Assembly (NCBI GenBank): GCA_009761415.1
Contig: QUOL01000016.1
Coordinates: forward strand, 372,001 to 436,000
Source of the DNA: Sarcomyxa edulis
Lineage: Eukaryota; Basidiomycota; Agaricomycetes; Agaricales; Mycenaceae
DNA length: 64,000 nt
Direction: 5' to 3'
Within the stretch, counting starts at the first letter, position 1, and the number at the start of each line of letters is the position of its first letter. Below the pieces are notes generated by a model. That model did no database searches. It was not told the origin of the DNA and saw nothing but the letters and a program-made list of their open reading frames with translations. Made by a program: the position numbers and the translations under genes. Below, piece by piece: positions 24,501 to 38,620 of the stretch.

Positions 24501-24887
24501 TCATGTACAGACCCATGTCTTCTTGCAATCACGGTACGCTTGAAAGTAGTCCAGACATTCATCGCGGTCGAAGGAATTGCGGTTCATGCAATCTAGAGAT
24601 GCTTTCGAAGCAGCGGCACAAGGACTGTAGGTTGTTTATCGACACGCAAGAACGTAAACGTCACGACTATGCGAAACTGTGAAAAAGAATCTGGACGAAC
24701 TCGGTGAATTTGGACACTCCACTCTCCTTATGATATGATTAGGAGGAGGGTTTGTGAGTTCAATTCGTAGCGATGCAGTAAATTGGTCCTACGATACCTC
24801 GAATAATTTCTTGTAATGAACAGGTTTAACATTGTCTTCTGGTGCGGGGATAGACCCCGAAGAAGTATCTCCCGGGCCCTTTGACAT
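24501..24887 (-). CDS. COX23: COX23-type mitochondrial CX9C protein
   Basis: Three short exons, from [10 protein letters not shown] (24887) through [13 protein letters not shown] and the final exon to the TGA at 24501-24503, give about 80 residues. The two CX9C motifs are intact: [11 protein letters not shown] and [11 protein letters not shown], followed by KKTW as in COX23/CHCHD7. Such proteins are imported into the intermembrane space by Mia40 and are needed for cytochrome oxidase assembly. The second intron uses the donor GTTCGT, which makes the DPC junction at the first cysteine; the other donor breaks the frame. The gene is too small to stand out as a long open frame. Confidence 0.8.
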
Positions 24888-25330
24888 TCCGTTGCACCAC
24901 TGAGTTTGTTGGTGAGAAAGAGACCTGCAAAGTCACGAGGCGCCGCGGCGATCGCGAGTCTGTGTTTGTCAAGTCGCTCTCAACAAAATAGCTTCTTGGA
25001 TTGTTCTTGGAAGGACATTTCCAGATACAGCCAGAGAGAAAGAAGTCCGCATACTTAATTGCCCTAGAGCGATCATCTTGCATGCCCACGAAACGATAAC
25101 GCGACGACCCAGTTGTTTTATGGCATAATGTATATGTATACTATCCACTTTACTGACTATTGATGTATATATTGAAAGTACGCATGATGGTATCCCAGCG
25201 ATTGTGATTTGAGGAATAGTGCGAAGAGCGGGGAGGTTCGAAGCAGAGTCGTTGGCGACGACACGAGTGATACAGTATGAAACGGAGGACATTGGAGGGA
25301 GGGTTAGCGCCGATAGAATCAAGAAGATGA
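24888..25330. other. Intergenic region between COX23 and FIS1
   Basis: Both neighbours are on the minus strand, so this is the FIS1 3' region and the COX23 promoter. No further gene, RNA or repeat is seen. Confidence 0.5.
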
Positions 25331-26061
25331 TTATTTGCGGGTAGCTCGCCGTATGAGACTTGCGAGGAGTAATGTGCCGACGGCAGCTGCTCCACCTGCT
25401 AGAGCCATTCCGATGTATCCTTCTGCGATTTTCGGAGATTAGATGAGTTATTGACGAGAACGATAAGTGGAGAGAATTTGGCTTTACCTCGAGCTACGCC
25501 CTTCTCGATTAATTGTGCCAGACTCTGCGCTTGCATATTTGTGGGCTCTTTCTCCATGAGAAGAGCTTCATAAAGATACAGATAACGGTTTAGAGAACCA
25601 TAGGTATGGGAAGTGAATGAATGGACGAACCGTTGAACTTCCTCGCCTCCTCAAAGTTGCCCATTTTGAAATGTCCCAGAGCAAGATAATAGAGACATTC
25701 TCTCCGTCTCGTTGGTTCTGATCGATATATATCTAGAAAGCACGAGATACATATTTCTTAGTGGGCTTGCATTCAGATCCTTGAGAGGATTATCACACAC
25801 CTTGCAGCAACCTCACACCCTCGACTTGATGCTCTCGCATCGGACTTTTCACCAGTCCCCATGCATAATTGAATTTCGTTTGAACAGTGACGTGCGCTTG
25901 AGCCAATTCCTTTTGGTATTGTATCCGTAGGACCTGCAAATTCGGTTTGTGTCAGGTGGGTCTCTCTCGCAAGGAAATCGTGAGCGGGATATACGGACAT
26001 CAAGCTCGTCGTATGATAGTGATACTTCTGCATCTGCAGCGTATGGGAGTTCGGTGGGCAT
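25331..26061 (-). CDS. FIS1: Mitochondrial fission protein Fis1
   Basis: Exons join from [20 protein letters not shown] (26061) to RRATRK and the TAA at 25331-25333, about 150 residues, the normal family length. TPR-like helices carry the conserved blocks [33 protein letters not shown] and ARKFN. The C terminus is a hydrophobic segment ([16 protein letters not shown]) followed by basic RRATRK, the tail anchor that places Fis1 in the outer membranes of mitochondria and peroxisomes. There it helps recruit the Dnm1 division machinery. Five exons are used; the first donor is GTCCGT. Confidence 0.93.
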
Positions 26062-26405
26062 CGTAATTTCGTGAAAAGGATTGCGGAAGCAAGTGAAGAA
26101 GCGCAGTGCCTGAACACTCCGAAGAGACGCGCCTCGGTCCACGTGGGCACACAGCACCAAACTCGTCCGAGTCCTTTCTACTGCAAACGTAGCCTGCTGT
26201 GAGGTGTATCTTACGGGGGAACAGGCAGGCATGGTGTGCCTTGGTATATAGCGCATATTTTTGTCAATTACTGATTAGAAGCAAGCTGTAATCTAAGTAC
26301 AGGGAACCGAGTATAAAGTAGAACGAAGAGGACGATTGTAAGTATGGGGTAGAAGATAAGATAAATAATGTATAAAAATAAGGCCCAATCAGAATGGTTC
26401 ATTCG
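26062..26405. other. Intergenic region upstream of FIS1
   Basis: This is the FIS1 promoter and the 3' region of the next minus-strand gene. TA-rich stretches (26330-26380) are present. No gene is seen. Confidence 0.5.
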
Positions 26406-27157
26406 CTAATTACCATCTGCCTCAGCGAATTGCTCAAGTGAGCTTGTCCGTTGGGGAAATCCCAGAGGATATTGTTCCGCGCAGCGATCTTCGTACGTCT
26501 CGAGATGCAATTCCGGAGAGAAAGCTATTTGAACCAGGATGTCAACGAACGTGAACACGAGTGTACAGTCAGACAAGCGCATGAGACGCTTGTAATGAGA
26601 AAGATGCATACGCACATCATAAAGATGGGATATATTCTGCAGCGCACTGTCAAACCGTAAAATGTCAATAGCAGCTTCTCGCCTGGCATGTTTGCGGCGA
26701 AAGATACGCCAGGAGACTTGATCGTTCACCGATCTTTCTATTTCGAAAAGCAAGCTGCAAAAATGATAGTTAGGCGAAGTAAAGAGACTACAATCAATAG
26801 GGGTTCGGACGTACAAGAGCATATGTATCGATGTTTCGACCCAGAGTTCGCGCAGTACGTCCGGAGGAAGGCTAGAGTCCCCGTGGATGAAATTTTCACA
26901 GCGACTTACAAGCTGGAGAAAAGCATCATGGGTGGTCTGATGCGATATGTTGAGTTGATTAACGATGTATCGAGTGGCGCTGAACTCACATGATCGATGT
27001 TGAACGCCTTAGACCTGTGTTTGCTATTTTCTTCCAGAATAGAACGGACGTTTTGTAAGATAGCAAAGGCCTTCTGAAGCTGATATGAGGATATGAAAGC
27101 CTCGGAATCTTGATTGAGTGTCCAGGACGGAGCAGGTTTGCCGGTCAAATTTGACAT
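26406..27157 (-). CDS. Unknown helical protein, 212 residues
   Basis: Exons 27157-26990, 26936-26815 and 26754-26406 join with consistent phases. The protein starts MSNLTGKPAPSWTLNQ and is predicted by eye to be mostly alpha-helical, with hydrophobic spacing typical of a helical bundle (SYQLQKAFAILQNVRSIL and later FLLFEIERSVNDQ). No signal peptide or membrane segment is seen. The composition and clean splicing argue that it is a real conserved fungal gene, but I do not recognise the family and assign no function. Confidence 0.65.
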
Positions 27158-27449
27158 GATTGTGGGTAGATATTAGAATATTGAGTATTGATATGCACGG
27201 GGCATTTGGGTGGAATTAGAGTGATGACCTTAATACGGAGGTCATGGAAGTAAGAGGAGAACCAGAGTTTCAGGGTTTCCACGAAAGTTCACTCGCAGCG
27301 TGGGACGACAACGTTCAATTTTAGCTTGATCGCGATCGAAAGACTTTGCAAAAAATGGTTATTTGATCGTGCTAGGATTGGTTTCCGATCCAATCAACAA
27401 CAAGTACTCTTACACTGCCACTTCACGGAGACGATGTACAGAATGTCTC

Positions 27450-28777
27450 CTACACATGATCCATCGAACTCAAAGTATCTCTCCAGTTGTTGACCTTATC
27501 CTCTACACGTGCATGCTCTTCAGATTGTTTTGTTGCGTCCATCTCTTTCAACATTCTTGGGAGCTCATCTTTAGGGATCCCAAGGTATGGGAACATGGCG
27601 AGCATGTCCAGACCATCGGGGCCATCTTGTGTTGGGCCATGACAGTCGTGTCGTGCGGGTCGTTTGACTGTGTGCCTCACCCCTCCCGGATAGATGATAT
27701 CGCTCCATCTGTCCGTAAAATCTTTCTTCAAATTTGGAGAGGCGAAATTGGCGAGGATAGCGCTCGCATAAACAGCATCGAACAAGACAGGAGGAGGCCA
27801 CAGATTCGAGAGAGGCGAGGAAGTTGGAGGTATATGGACTGATGAGCCATACAGACCTGGATTACTGGAGTGCGCGAGCAGATACTGTTTTTCCTTGTCC
27901 ACGGCGAGGATCTGTGCGGTGCATCGTGGTTCAGTCTTTGAGGTGGCTTCAGGCTCGATATCTGTTGTATCCAGAGCAAAGTTCGGAGTCTACTCGTATG
28001 TTCTGTTAAAATAACTCGATAAGGTAGAATTGAGACAGGACGCGTACGACGAGAAAGGCTACTTGTTTCCCCAGCGCACCATGGAGGTAAAAATTGAGAA
28101 AGATACCATTACGAATGTCGTCGATGGACTCCACATAGTCGCTTTCACACCGACCGCGGCGACGAGTATACTGTTGAATGTACTTTTGTGATTGTCAGTG
28201 AGTTCGATCACTCAAATGGTGAATAAAGGTGACATACAAGATCCCCTTTACTATGAGCCACAAGGTGCGTAGCTTGACAGACCAATGATTCAAGTCCCGA
28301 GACTGGACATACTCCGTCTCGTCTCTCGACATTCCTGCGGAAATCAGGAACACGAGCGGTCGTCACAGAGGAACTTACGGTGGCGCATGCAAAGTGAGGA
28401 TCGGTAGGGAACATCCTGCCTTTCTCCGCGTCGGAAAGATGATAGCGAAGCGCTATGGAAGCAATGGGAAGCTCTGAGTCATAATCGATAGGGCAGCCTT
28501 CCTCGTCGAATAGATCGCCTTGCGCACCAACAACAACCCCTATAGCATATCGAATCCATTTGTAGAGCTTACACGATAGTTTTAGCTCCAGTAGGTCGCC
28601 AATGGGGAATGTGAGACAATGAACCCAAGACCAATTGCCTGGTGCTAGATCGAGTGGTCTGGTCAAGGAGGAGGGTAGTTCAACGTAGACGGTGATCTCG
28701 GCGGTCACGGTCATGGTGAGCGGGCAAACTTTACTTGTGACCTCTGTGACGAGCGGGTCCTCCGCCGGATATGTCAT
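27450..28777 (-). CDS. HNH-nuclease-domain protein of the basidiomycete type
   Basis: The frame runs from MTYPAEDP (28777) through introns near 28225-28170 and 28046-27990 to the stop at 27450. After an N-terminal region of about 130 residues, the motif RDGVCPVSGLESL...CQATHLVAHSKGD is the HNH_2-type core (zinc/metal Cys and His residues). It is followed by YIQQYTRRRGR and a long C-terminal region with RW, FPYLG and KEMDATK. Many mushroom genomes carry numerous paralogs of this type; their biological role is not established. A GTAAGT...CAG stretch of 44 bases near 28338-28381 looks like an intron but removing it breaks the frame, so I left it coding. The catalytic His pattern appears intact. 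Confidence 0.75.
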
Positions 28778-28825
28778 GCGAGGCTTTGTGAGCGTACTTC
28801 TTTTTGGACACCCACCAACGGTGCC
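28778..28825. promoter_or_regulatory. Very short divergent promoter (HNH gene / NBP35)
   Basis: Only 48 bases separate the two start codons, so both untranslated leaders and promoter elements must overlap this spacer or the neighbouring coding sequence. No TATA box is visible. Confidence 0.55.
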
Positions 28826-29948
28826 ATGCCAGTCCCAGACCCATTTTCAGTACCATCAAATGCTCCAGAGCATTGCCCAGTGCGTTCTACATTATCGTAA
28901 CCTCAAAGTTACTTACTCCCTTCCTTCCATAGGGAACAGAATCCGAATTCGCAGGGAAAACAGACGCATGCGGCGGTTGTGCTAACCAAGAAATATGTGC
29001 TTCCAATACACCGAAAGGGCCAGATCCAGCCCTACCTTTCATTAAAGACCGGATGATGAATGTCAAACGCAAAATACTGGTTCTATCTGGGAAGGGTGGG
29101 GTGGGCAAGTCGACGTTTACGGCTCAGCTTGGATGGGCATTCGCAGCGGATGAGCAAACCCAGGTACGCAAAGCTTTTCTGTTTGCTTCGTCATTACCTG
29201 CTTCATCATTCTTTCTTTAGACTGGAATCATGGACGTTGATATCTGTGGTCCATCCATCCCCACCATATTAGGCATTGCTTCCGAGCAAGTCCATTCCTC
29301 GTCCTCTGGTTGGTCACCCGTATATGTTCAAGATAATCTAGGCGTCATGTCCGTAGGCTTTATGCTTCCTTCCTCAAAAGATGCAGTGATGTGGCGAGGT
29401 CCAAAGAAAAACGGTCTAATATCCCAGTTCCTCAAAGACGTCGATTGGGGTGACCTTGACTACCTCATCGTCGATACTCCTCCTGGAACTTCAGATGAAC
29501 ATCTTAGTATCGTGCAGTATCTCAAGGAAAGTGGGATTGACGGTGCAGTCCTCATCACCACTCCACAGGAAGTCGCGCTGCAGGATGTTCGACGAGAGAT
29601 AGATTTCTGTCGGAAGGTTGGGATCAGGGTGTTGGGTCTCGTGGAGAACATGTCTGGCTTTGTCTGCCCGGGATGTAAGACGGAGTCGCAGATATTCAAG
29701 CCTAGCACGGGTGGTGCCAAACGACTTGCAGAGGAGATGGGCGTCGAACTTCTGGGCGCTGTGCCATTGGATCCACGGATAGGGAAGAGTGCAGATTACG
29801 GGGTTAGTTTCTTGGACGAGTATCCAGACAGCCCAGCTAGCATCGCATACTTGGACATCATTGATAGTAAGTCATCACTTTCTTGTTCGACACCCTCGCG
29901 TTGACTTCGATTGATTTTCCAGGAATCAAAGAGATTCTTGGCGATTAG
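28826..29948 (+). CDS. NBP35: Cytosolic Fe-S cluster assembly P-loop ATPase Nbp35
   Basis: Exons 28826-28879, 28933-29163, 29221-29866 and 29923-29948 give 318 residues. The N-terminal cluster motif C-x13-C-x2-C-x5-C is intact (HCPGTESE...[11 protein letters not shown]), which separates Nbp35 from Cfd1. The deviant Walker A is GKGGVGKST, followed by DVDICGPS and [11 protein letters not shown]. The second cluster motif is CPGC within [12 protein letters not shown]. It would form a hetero-tetramer with Cfd1 and act as scaffold for Fe-S clusters in the cytosol and nucleus. Length matches the yeast protein. The last exon is just 26 bases. Confidence 0.95.
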
Positions 29949-30100
29949 TGTCATATTATCCGCGGGACCCATCATCTATAATATATCCATTCGTGTAAAG
30001 CAGACGCATTCCTGCTCGTTTGTATCGAGTAGTCAACCGTGTAATACATAACATACCATTCATTCATTTCATTATCTATTAGTCCTTCCATTCCACACGA

Positions 30101-32902
<2,802 letters not shown>

Positions 32903-33381
32903 GTCAAAGACGGTGACTGCGTATCAGAGATAGCTTTTGCCAAGTTGATTCACTGAGAGAGAATCCGATTAGCTCAGTCAGTACTGGTGACACGGTGGTC
33001 GCGCGCGCGACAAGTGAGAACAAGAAGCAGAGGTTCGGGTGTAAACTTCGCGCCAGGAGAACGAAGACTCTGGGGCCTGCTTTGTGAGTTGAGTAAGGAG
33101 GTGGTGGTATGTTGTCAACCTGTGGATGAATGTCGAAGTTTTGGAATTCTTGAGATGTTTCTTTTACCTTTGCAAAGAGACATTTTAGATTTAGCCGACC
33201 GATTGGCCACAAGATCTCCAGATAAGTGGAAAATTGCTGCCGTCGACGATCGATATCAACAACAAGTGGGGATGAGAAATTTCCTATTCATTATTGTATA
33301 ATTAAATATATCCTACAAGTTGAACTGTGCTCCATGTCTCTATGTATGTAGCCATACAATGAGTCCAAAATTTTATACTAC
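32903..33381. other. Intergenic region between MAP kinase and symplekin
   Basis: Both genes are on the minus strand, so this is the kinase promoter and the symplekin 3' region. A GC-alternating stretch (GCGCGCGCGAC) occurs near 33001-33010. No gene is seen. Confidence 0.5.
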
Positions 33382-36300
33382 TTATGATATTACAGCCTGT
33401 GGAGACGGTGCCGCTACAACCGCAACCTCGGCATCTGCTGGCGGAGGGGCCGCCACGAGACTATTTTCTTCCGAGTCTCCAAAGATATCCAGGAACCCAG
33501 CGACGCGGGCCTTGTTCGTAGCTTTCTTCGTGACATAGTCTCGAAGGCCTGATTTAAGGCTCGGTTGCTTGTCTACCAGTTCACGGAGTTGGTCCTTAGG
33601 AAGTTGCAGCAAGGCACCGAAGCTAGCTGGAGCTATCACTTTGGCGCATCGAATAAATCCTTCCCACAGAGGAGCAATCGTCCAAATCTTTTTCGTGATC
33701 AGACGCGAGAGCAATGTGGTCGACACGAACCCGACCAAAGATTTGTAGGTCGTGACCGCTTGGATGACCTGGAAAGGCATAAGCAAGCACCTCTCATTTG
33801 TCTAGGCTTAAAAATACCACTCACTGTTCGGAGGAATAGAACAGGCAAAACGGGTTCATCCATTATTTGCTGCATGACCACGCCGAGGATCTCAGAACGG
33901 TAAACGTCCGTCATCGAGAAGCAGATGCCGATGGCTATAAAGAACGTTAGTATAGAACACCGTCAAATTGCCGAGAAGACGCACCCTCAATGGCGCTCTT
34001 GAGTCCTATCTCCTTTTCAGAATCGTGAAGCAGCACCATTAGTTCTGCTGGAGTAAGAAGCTCACTCTGCCGGACACGCGGCAGATTCGACGTGACACTA
34101 CCAAAGGTTTGGGGTGGCGTCGTCACGATGGAGCTGAAGACCGAACGAACTAGGTTTTTGGGTTCGGCCTGCCCGTTAAGTATAGAGACGATACGAGGTA
34201 AATGACGAATGATGTCAGGCTGGAAAGTGTTATCAGTGAGACAAACAATCATCACAATGACAAAACATACCTTATCCATCTCCGCGATTATCGGAATGAG
34301 GAACCTCGCGTCTAAATCACGTTCGTTGATCAAAGCTTTGACTAAAGCCACAAGTTGTGTGCTCGGTCTGCCATGCTCAGTGAAGATAGTAAGAACCCTC
34401 AGAGCTAGAGATTCGGCCCCCGGTGGACATGTCCGCATGAGAGTCAAAAGTTTGCCATGGCTCGATCCCAGTGATTTGATCAGTGCAGTGATGAGCTGCT
34501 GTATAGCCTCTTGGACTGTGACGTCCATTTGGCCATAGGCTGAAAATATTCTATTTCAACGAAGACGGTCAATCAATCTGAACGCCAAGGAAAACAAGGA
34601 AATGGCTCGTACTCGTCTAAGAACTCTGGGACCTTGACCGACAAAGCAAAGAGCAACTCCACATGCTGCAGAACATGAGATTTCTGCGCAGGTAGTTCGA
34701 TCCGTTCGGGGAGGTAAGGCGTTTGCACTAAATCCTCCGCAGGGAGTTGCCCGTCTTCCATGTGCTCATCTTGAGCCTCACTGTTCTCGCCATCCTCGGC
34801 TTCCTTTGCTTCATCTTCAACTCCAGGCATGGACACATCCGGAGCGGGCTTCGGTTCAGGAGTTTTAGGACGAGATTGGAGTTTACGGAGCATCTGCAGT
34901 GCAAATTCGCGAATCATGCCGTCCATTGGTGGCGAGTCAGGTACCCAACGTTTTACGGTGATGATAGCAGCTCCTCGTGTGACTTTGTCTGGAGATAGAA
35001 AGATAAGAATAAGACATGATGCATAAATCCTCCGATATCGAGATACACTAACCAGGATGAGTCGTCAATTCGAGGAGGATGTTCAAGGCTTCGGCACGTA
35101 GGGACGGCCTTTGTACTACAAATTCGCGAAGCGTGGTAAACCCGACTTGCATCCTATCGTAAAATTAGATGATATGGCTTCCCGTCGATAGAATAGGCAT
35201 ACCTATCTGTGTCGATGCAGAGATCTCGCAATAGACTCAAGACATCGACAGGAACGGAAGGAAGATCTAACAGGAATCGAGAGAAGGTTCGATCTTTGCC
35301 ATCGAGGAGAGTTTGATACGAGGCCACTATTTGGTTGAGCCACGTATCATAGTTCGGTCTCTATCAGAGTTGAACGATTCTCAGTAAGGGCAGAGTAAAG
35401 TTTTCAGAACTGGCACATACCCAATCTGGATCTTGAGCACTGCGTATCTGGTCATTATACCATTCCTCATTCATCCACGTCGTTGCCAGTCGTATTCTAG
35501 ACAAGACATTAATACTACGAGAGGATGGGAAGGGTATCTGAATACGCACCTAGCCGGGAAGTCCGACATAATATAGTCACACAACGTCTGCCGAAGCTGG
35601 TCTTGCCGCGTGTAAAAGCCCGTCGTGACCAGCTCACCATCTGCGCTTTGATCCATCTCATCGTCACCATTGGTCGGAGGTTCAGCAACGCGTGTAATCA
35701 GCCGAACCAGAAGCAACATCCACATTTCTGTTGGGGAACTGCTGTTTTGCTGAGAATCCACGATACCATCGATGTTTGAATCTTCTGCGCCCTTCCGTAT
35801 CCGCGTGACCGAGTTTCGTAGCTGTTGTATTCGCTCGGGTTCCGTAAGTTCTTTTGGTGGAGGTAACTTAAAGCCTATGAGTTGCAAATTCGTGGCCGCC
35901 GAGTCGATGCCAATGGCCGTGGTGTCGCCTTCTCCGACGGGTATATCTCCGGACAACTGTATAGCAAAATGAGAATTCTGCACTGTCACAGATCCTATAC
36001 AGGGTGCAGACACATACCTCCATATTTAGTCTGTCTGGTTCGTATTCAAGCTCATCTTGGTCGATGTCCATTTGGAGAGGATCGACTGGTTCATCTTTAA
36101 CGGGTGGTGGGGGTAGTACAGTTGCGGGAATATCTTCTACAGGTGCGGTAACCGCGACGGAGTCTGGCAGAGGAACGACAGCTGAGGGGGTGGCCACAGC
36201 TGGAGACTCGCGAGGTACCGGTGGGATGATTCCGCGATTTTGTCGATACGCCTGTACGAGCGTAACGAGCGCAGGTTCAGTAAACGCGGATAGATTGGCG

Positions 36301-37726
36301 ACAATGAGATCAGTTATCAAGGGGGCGGGGAGCGAGGTGAAATCAAAAGCGGCAAGGAAAGACGCCGAAGTATTCGTAGAATTATCTTGTTCAAGTTTAG
36401 GTCGTTTAGCATCGGAGCCTTGTTCGTCGGATGCAGATGCGGGTCGTTTACGATTGTCTGAAGCTATGAGAGCCGCGGCTTTGCGTCTCTTTTCTTCAGC
36501 AGCCGCTCGGTCCATCCTGATGCCTTGCTGCGCCAGAGCTTCACTAATCTGTCCTGCATACTGACCAATGTTAGGCGATCTGTGAGCAATACGCTCGTGT
36601 CAGCAGACGTGGGCGTTGGAAATGCAATGACGCCTACCGTGAAATATGGATCAAAAGTATCCGGACCGCTTTCTCTACACTTTTGATACTAGATGCGGGT
36701 AGTCCAACAAGAGCATTGGGCTGCCATTGTTTCAAAGCTGTGACTACCAATGGAATAGTGGCTGGTCGAAGTTTAGTCAACGTCGCCCAACTGTTGAGCA
36801 TAGCTGATAGCAAGTCAACATTTCTGTCGTCCGGCGGTTTAGTATATCGGAGACATGAGTGCAAAGAGTATACACTCACTGGCTCGAGTACAATATTGTC
36901 ATCACGCCTTCCAAAAGCTTCTGACCTTCTACCTCCAGTTTAGCAACTGAAATGAACGGATGGTCGGCAGGGCAGAAGGAGATATTTGGATCGTTTTTGT
37001 TTTGAAGCTGCAGATTATCAAATTCAGGATTACATCTCAAGGTCAGAAACAGACTGTAGAGGACTACCCTAGGATCAGATACCCCACGCGTCTGAACGAG
37101 AATGACCCGCTGCATGAACTTCATCGCTGACAATTTTACACCCAAACTAACTGCCGGAGACCAAACGAATTCGAGTATTCGACCTTTACATCTCGTTAGG
37201 GTATCCCAAGCGGAAGGGTTGTTTCGATTGGTGCACCTGACATATATTGTAGTAAGTTTAAGATCGGAAACTGTATGTTCTGGAGAAACATACAGCGTGC
37301 GAAAAAGGAGGGGGTAGACGGTTGTAAGGCATTGAACGGCCACTTTGACAATTGCAGGGTTTGAGTCATCGACTAGTTGCGCGAGTGTGTCCAAAGATTG
37401 CGATGCCACTATGGAAGTGCAAAAACATCAAAAAATGGCTCAATCCCTCAGAACGTTAGACATGAAAACTGAAACTAACTGTGTGTTCGAATATCCAAGG
37501 TCAACGAAGACCGACATATGGCAAAGTGTAGAAGGTCGATAACCCATCTTTTGAGAAGGGAATCGCCTGCGTTGACGACAATACCGAGTAGTGTGCCGAC
37601 GAGGATGGGTATAGGTGCAGGATGAGCCTCAAGAGATTCACGTAAAGAATCGAGTAAACCAGCCTGCTCTTTCGAATTAGCCTGTACAGTCAAAGCAGCT
37701 TGAAGGGCGTTCAGAGGATCTGACAT
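33382..37726 (-). CDS. PTA1: Symplekin / Pta1, scaffold of the mRNA cleavage and polyadenylation factor
   Basis: A long multi-exon gene from MSDPLNALQAALTVQ (37726) to the stop at 33382-33384, over 1,100 residues. The N-terminal HEAT-like region (LLKRWVIDLLHFAICRSSL, LAQLVDDSNPAIVKVAVQ, VYPLLFRTLY) is the symplekin/Pta1 N-terminal domain. A Pro/Val-rich low-complexity part follows (36050-36250), then the C-terminal helical domain with IWTIAPLWEGFIRCAKVIAP and LLQLPKDQLRELV, which marks the symplekin C domain. The protein holds CPSF/CstF or CPF subunits together and binds the Ssu72 phosphatase. A lysine/arginine patch near 36390-36510 could be a nuclear signal. Individual exon edges were not all fixed. 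Confidence 0.88.
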
Positions 37727-37859
37727 CCTGGGTAACCGTGAGCCACAATCGAAGGCCGCCTTGCAAGTTAACAGTTGGCCCACTGCTGGTCACAACGGTC
37801 ACAGTAATCTGCAAGGAGGGCGCTGTCGGAGTCTGTAATTGCACCTATCCTCGTACCGA
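37727..37859. promoter_or_regulatory. Divergent promoter between symplekin and V-ATPase subunit G
   Basis: Start codons are 133 bases apart on opposite strands. It contains a palindrome-like GGTCACAACGGTCACAGTAA stretch (37789-37808) with two GGTCAC repeats. No TATA box is visible. Confidence 0.5.
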
Positions 37860-38376
37860 ATGGTCTGTCTTGCTCCCCATCTTACAGGCTGATTCTCATC
37901 TAGCTTGCTACACAGGCTGCCCAGCAATCACAAGGTATCCAAACCCTTCTCGAAGCAGAGAAAGAGGCTGCAAAGATCGTGCAGCAAGCGCGTCAATGTG
38001 CGTGCTCAATCACCCGGGGAACTCAGTAATGCTAATCCTCGAGATCTCTCGTAGACCGGGTTCAGAAACTAAAGGATGCACGAGCAGAAGCCGCTAAAGA
38101 GATAGAAGAGTACAAGAAGGCAAAGGAGCAAGAGTTTCAGGCGTTTGAAGCATCGGTATGTGATCTCGCCGTTAGATGATATGCGGTACTCAAGCCCTCG
38201 TATAGCACGCTGGCGTGACATCCAATGCCCAAGCAGCAATTGATCAAGAGACTCAGGTCAAGCTCCAGTCAATCACAGACTCGTATAACAAGAACAAGGA
38301 CACCGTCGTAAAGAAACTCCTTGACCGTGTTGTCCTCGTACAACCAGAACTCCATCGCAATCTCAAGAAACTATAG
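37860..38376 (+). CDS. VMA10: V-type proton ATPase subunit G
   Basis: Exons 37860-37862 (the start codon alone), 37916-37997, 38055-38155 and 38206-38376 give 118 residues, the usual length. The protein begins MAAQQSQGIQTLLEAEKEAA and continues IVQQARQYRVQKLKDARAEA, the conserved N-terminal helix of subunit G. It ends in a basic helix (RNLKKL). It forms the peripheral stalk of the vacuolar ATPase with subunit E. The start-codon-only exon is supported because the family begins exactly with M-A-A-Q-Q and no other ATG is in frame. Confidence 0.92.
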
Positions 38377-38620
38377 CTCGCCCCAGTGATTTCGTTTCTT
38401 GCTTTCTGAGCCAACTGGCTCGTGGACTTCTGCATTAATTACAATCCGTGCAATGTGACTACAACCCCATCCCGCATCCCTCTCTCCATGAAATAGCCCC
38501 AGAATATCCTATATGCATTATTAGCTGTTCTACAGTTGGGCGCAGTAGCGAACGAACTACATATATACGTACAATGAACAAGCAAAAAATGATGCTCTAT
38601 TATCATGTACAGGTTGCGTT

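Noticed and set aside
28338..28381. Possible 44-base intron (GTAAGT...CAG) in the HNH gene
   Set aside because: Its length is not a multiple of three and removal breaks the frame into the HNH motif, while retention keeps it.
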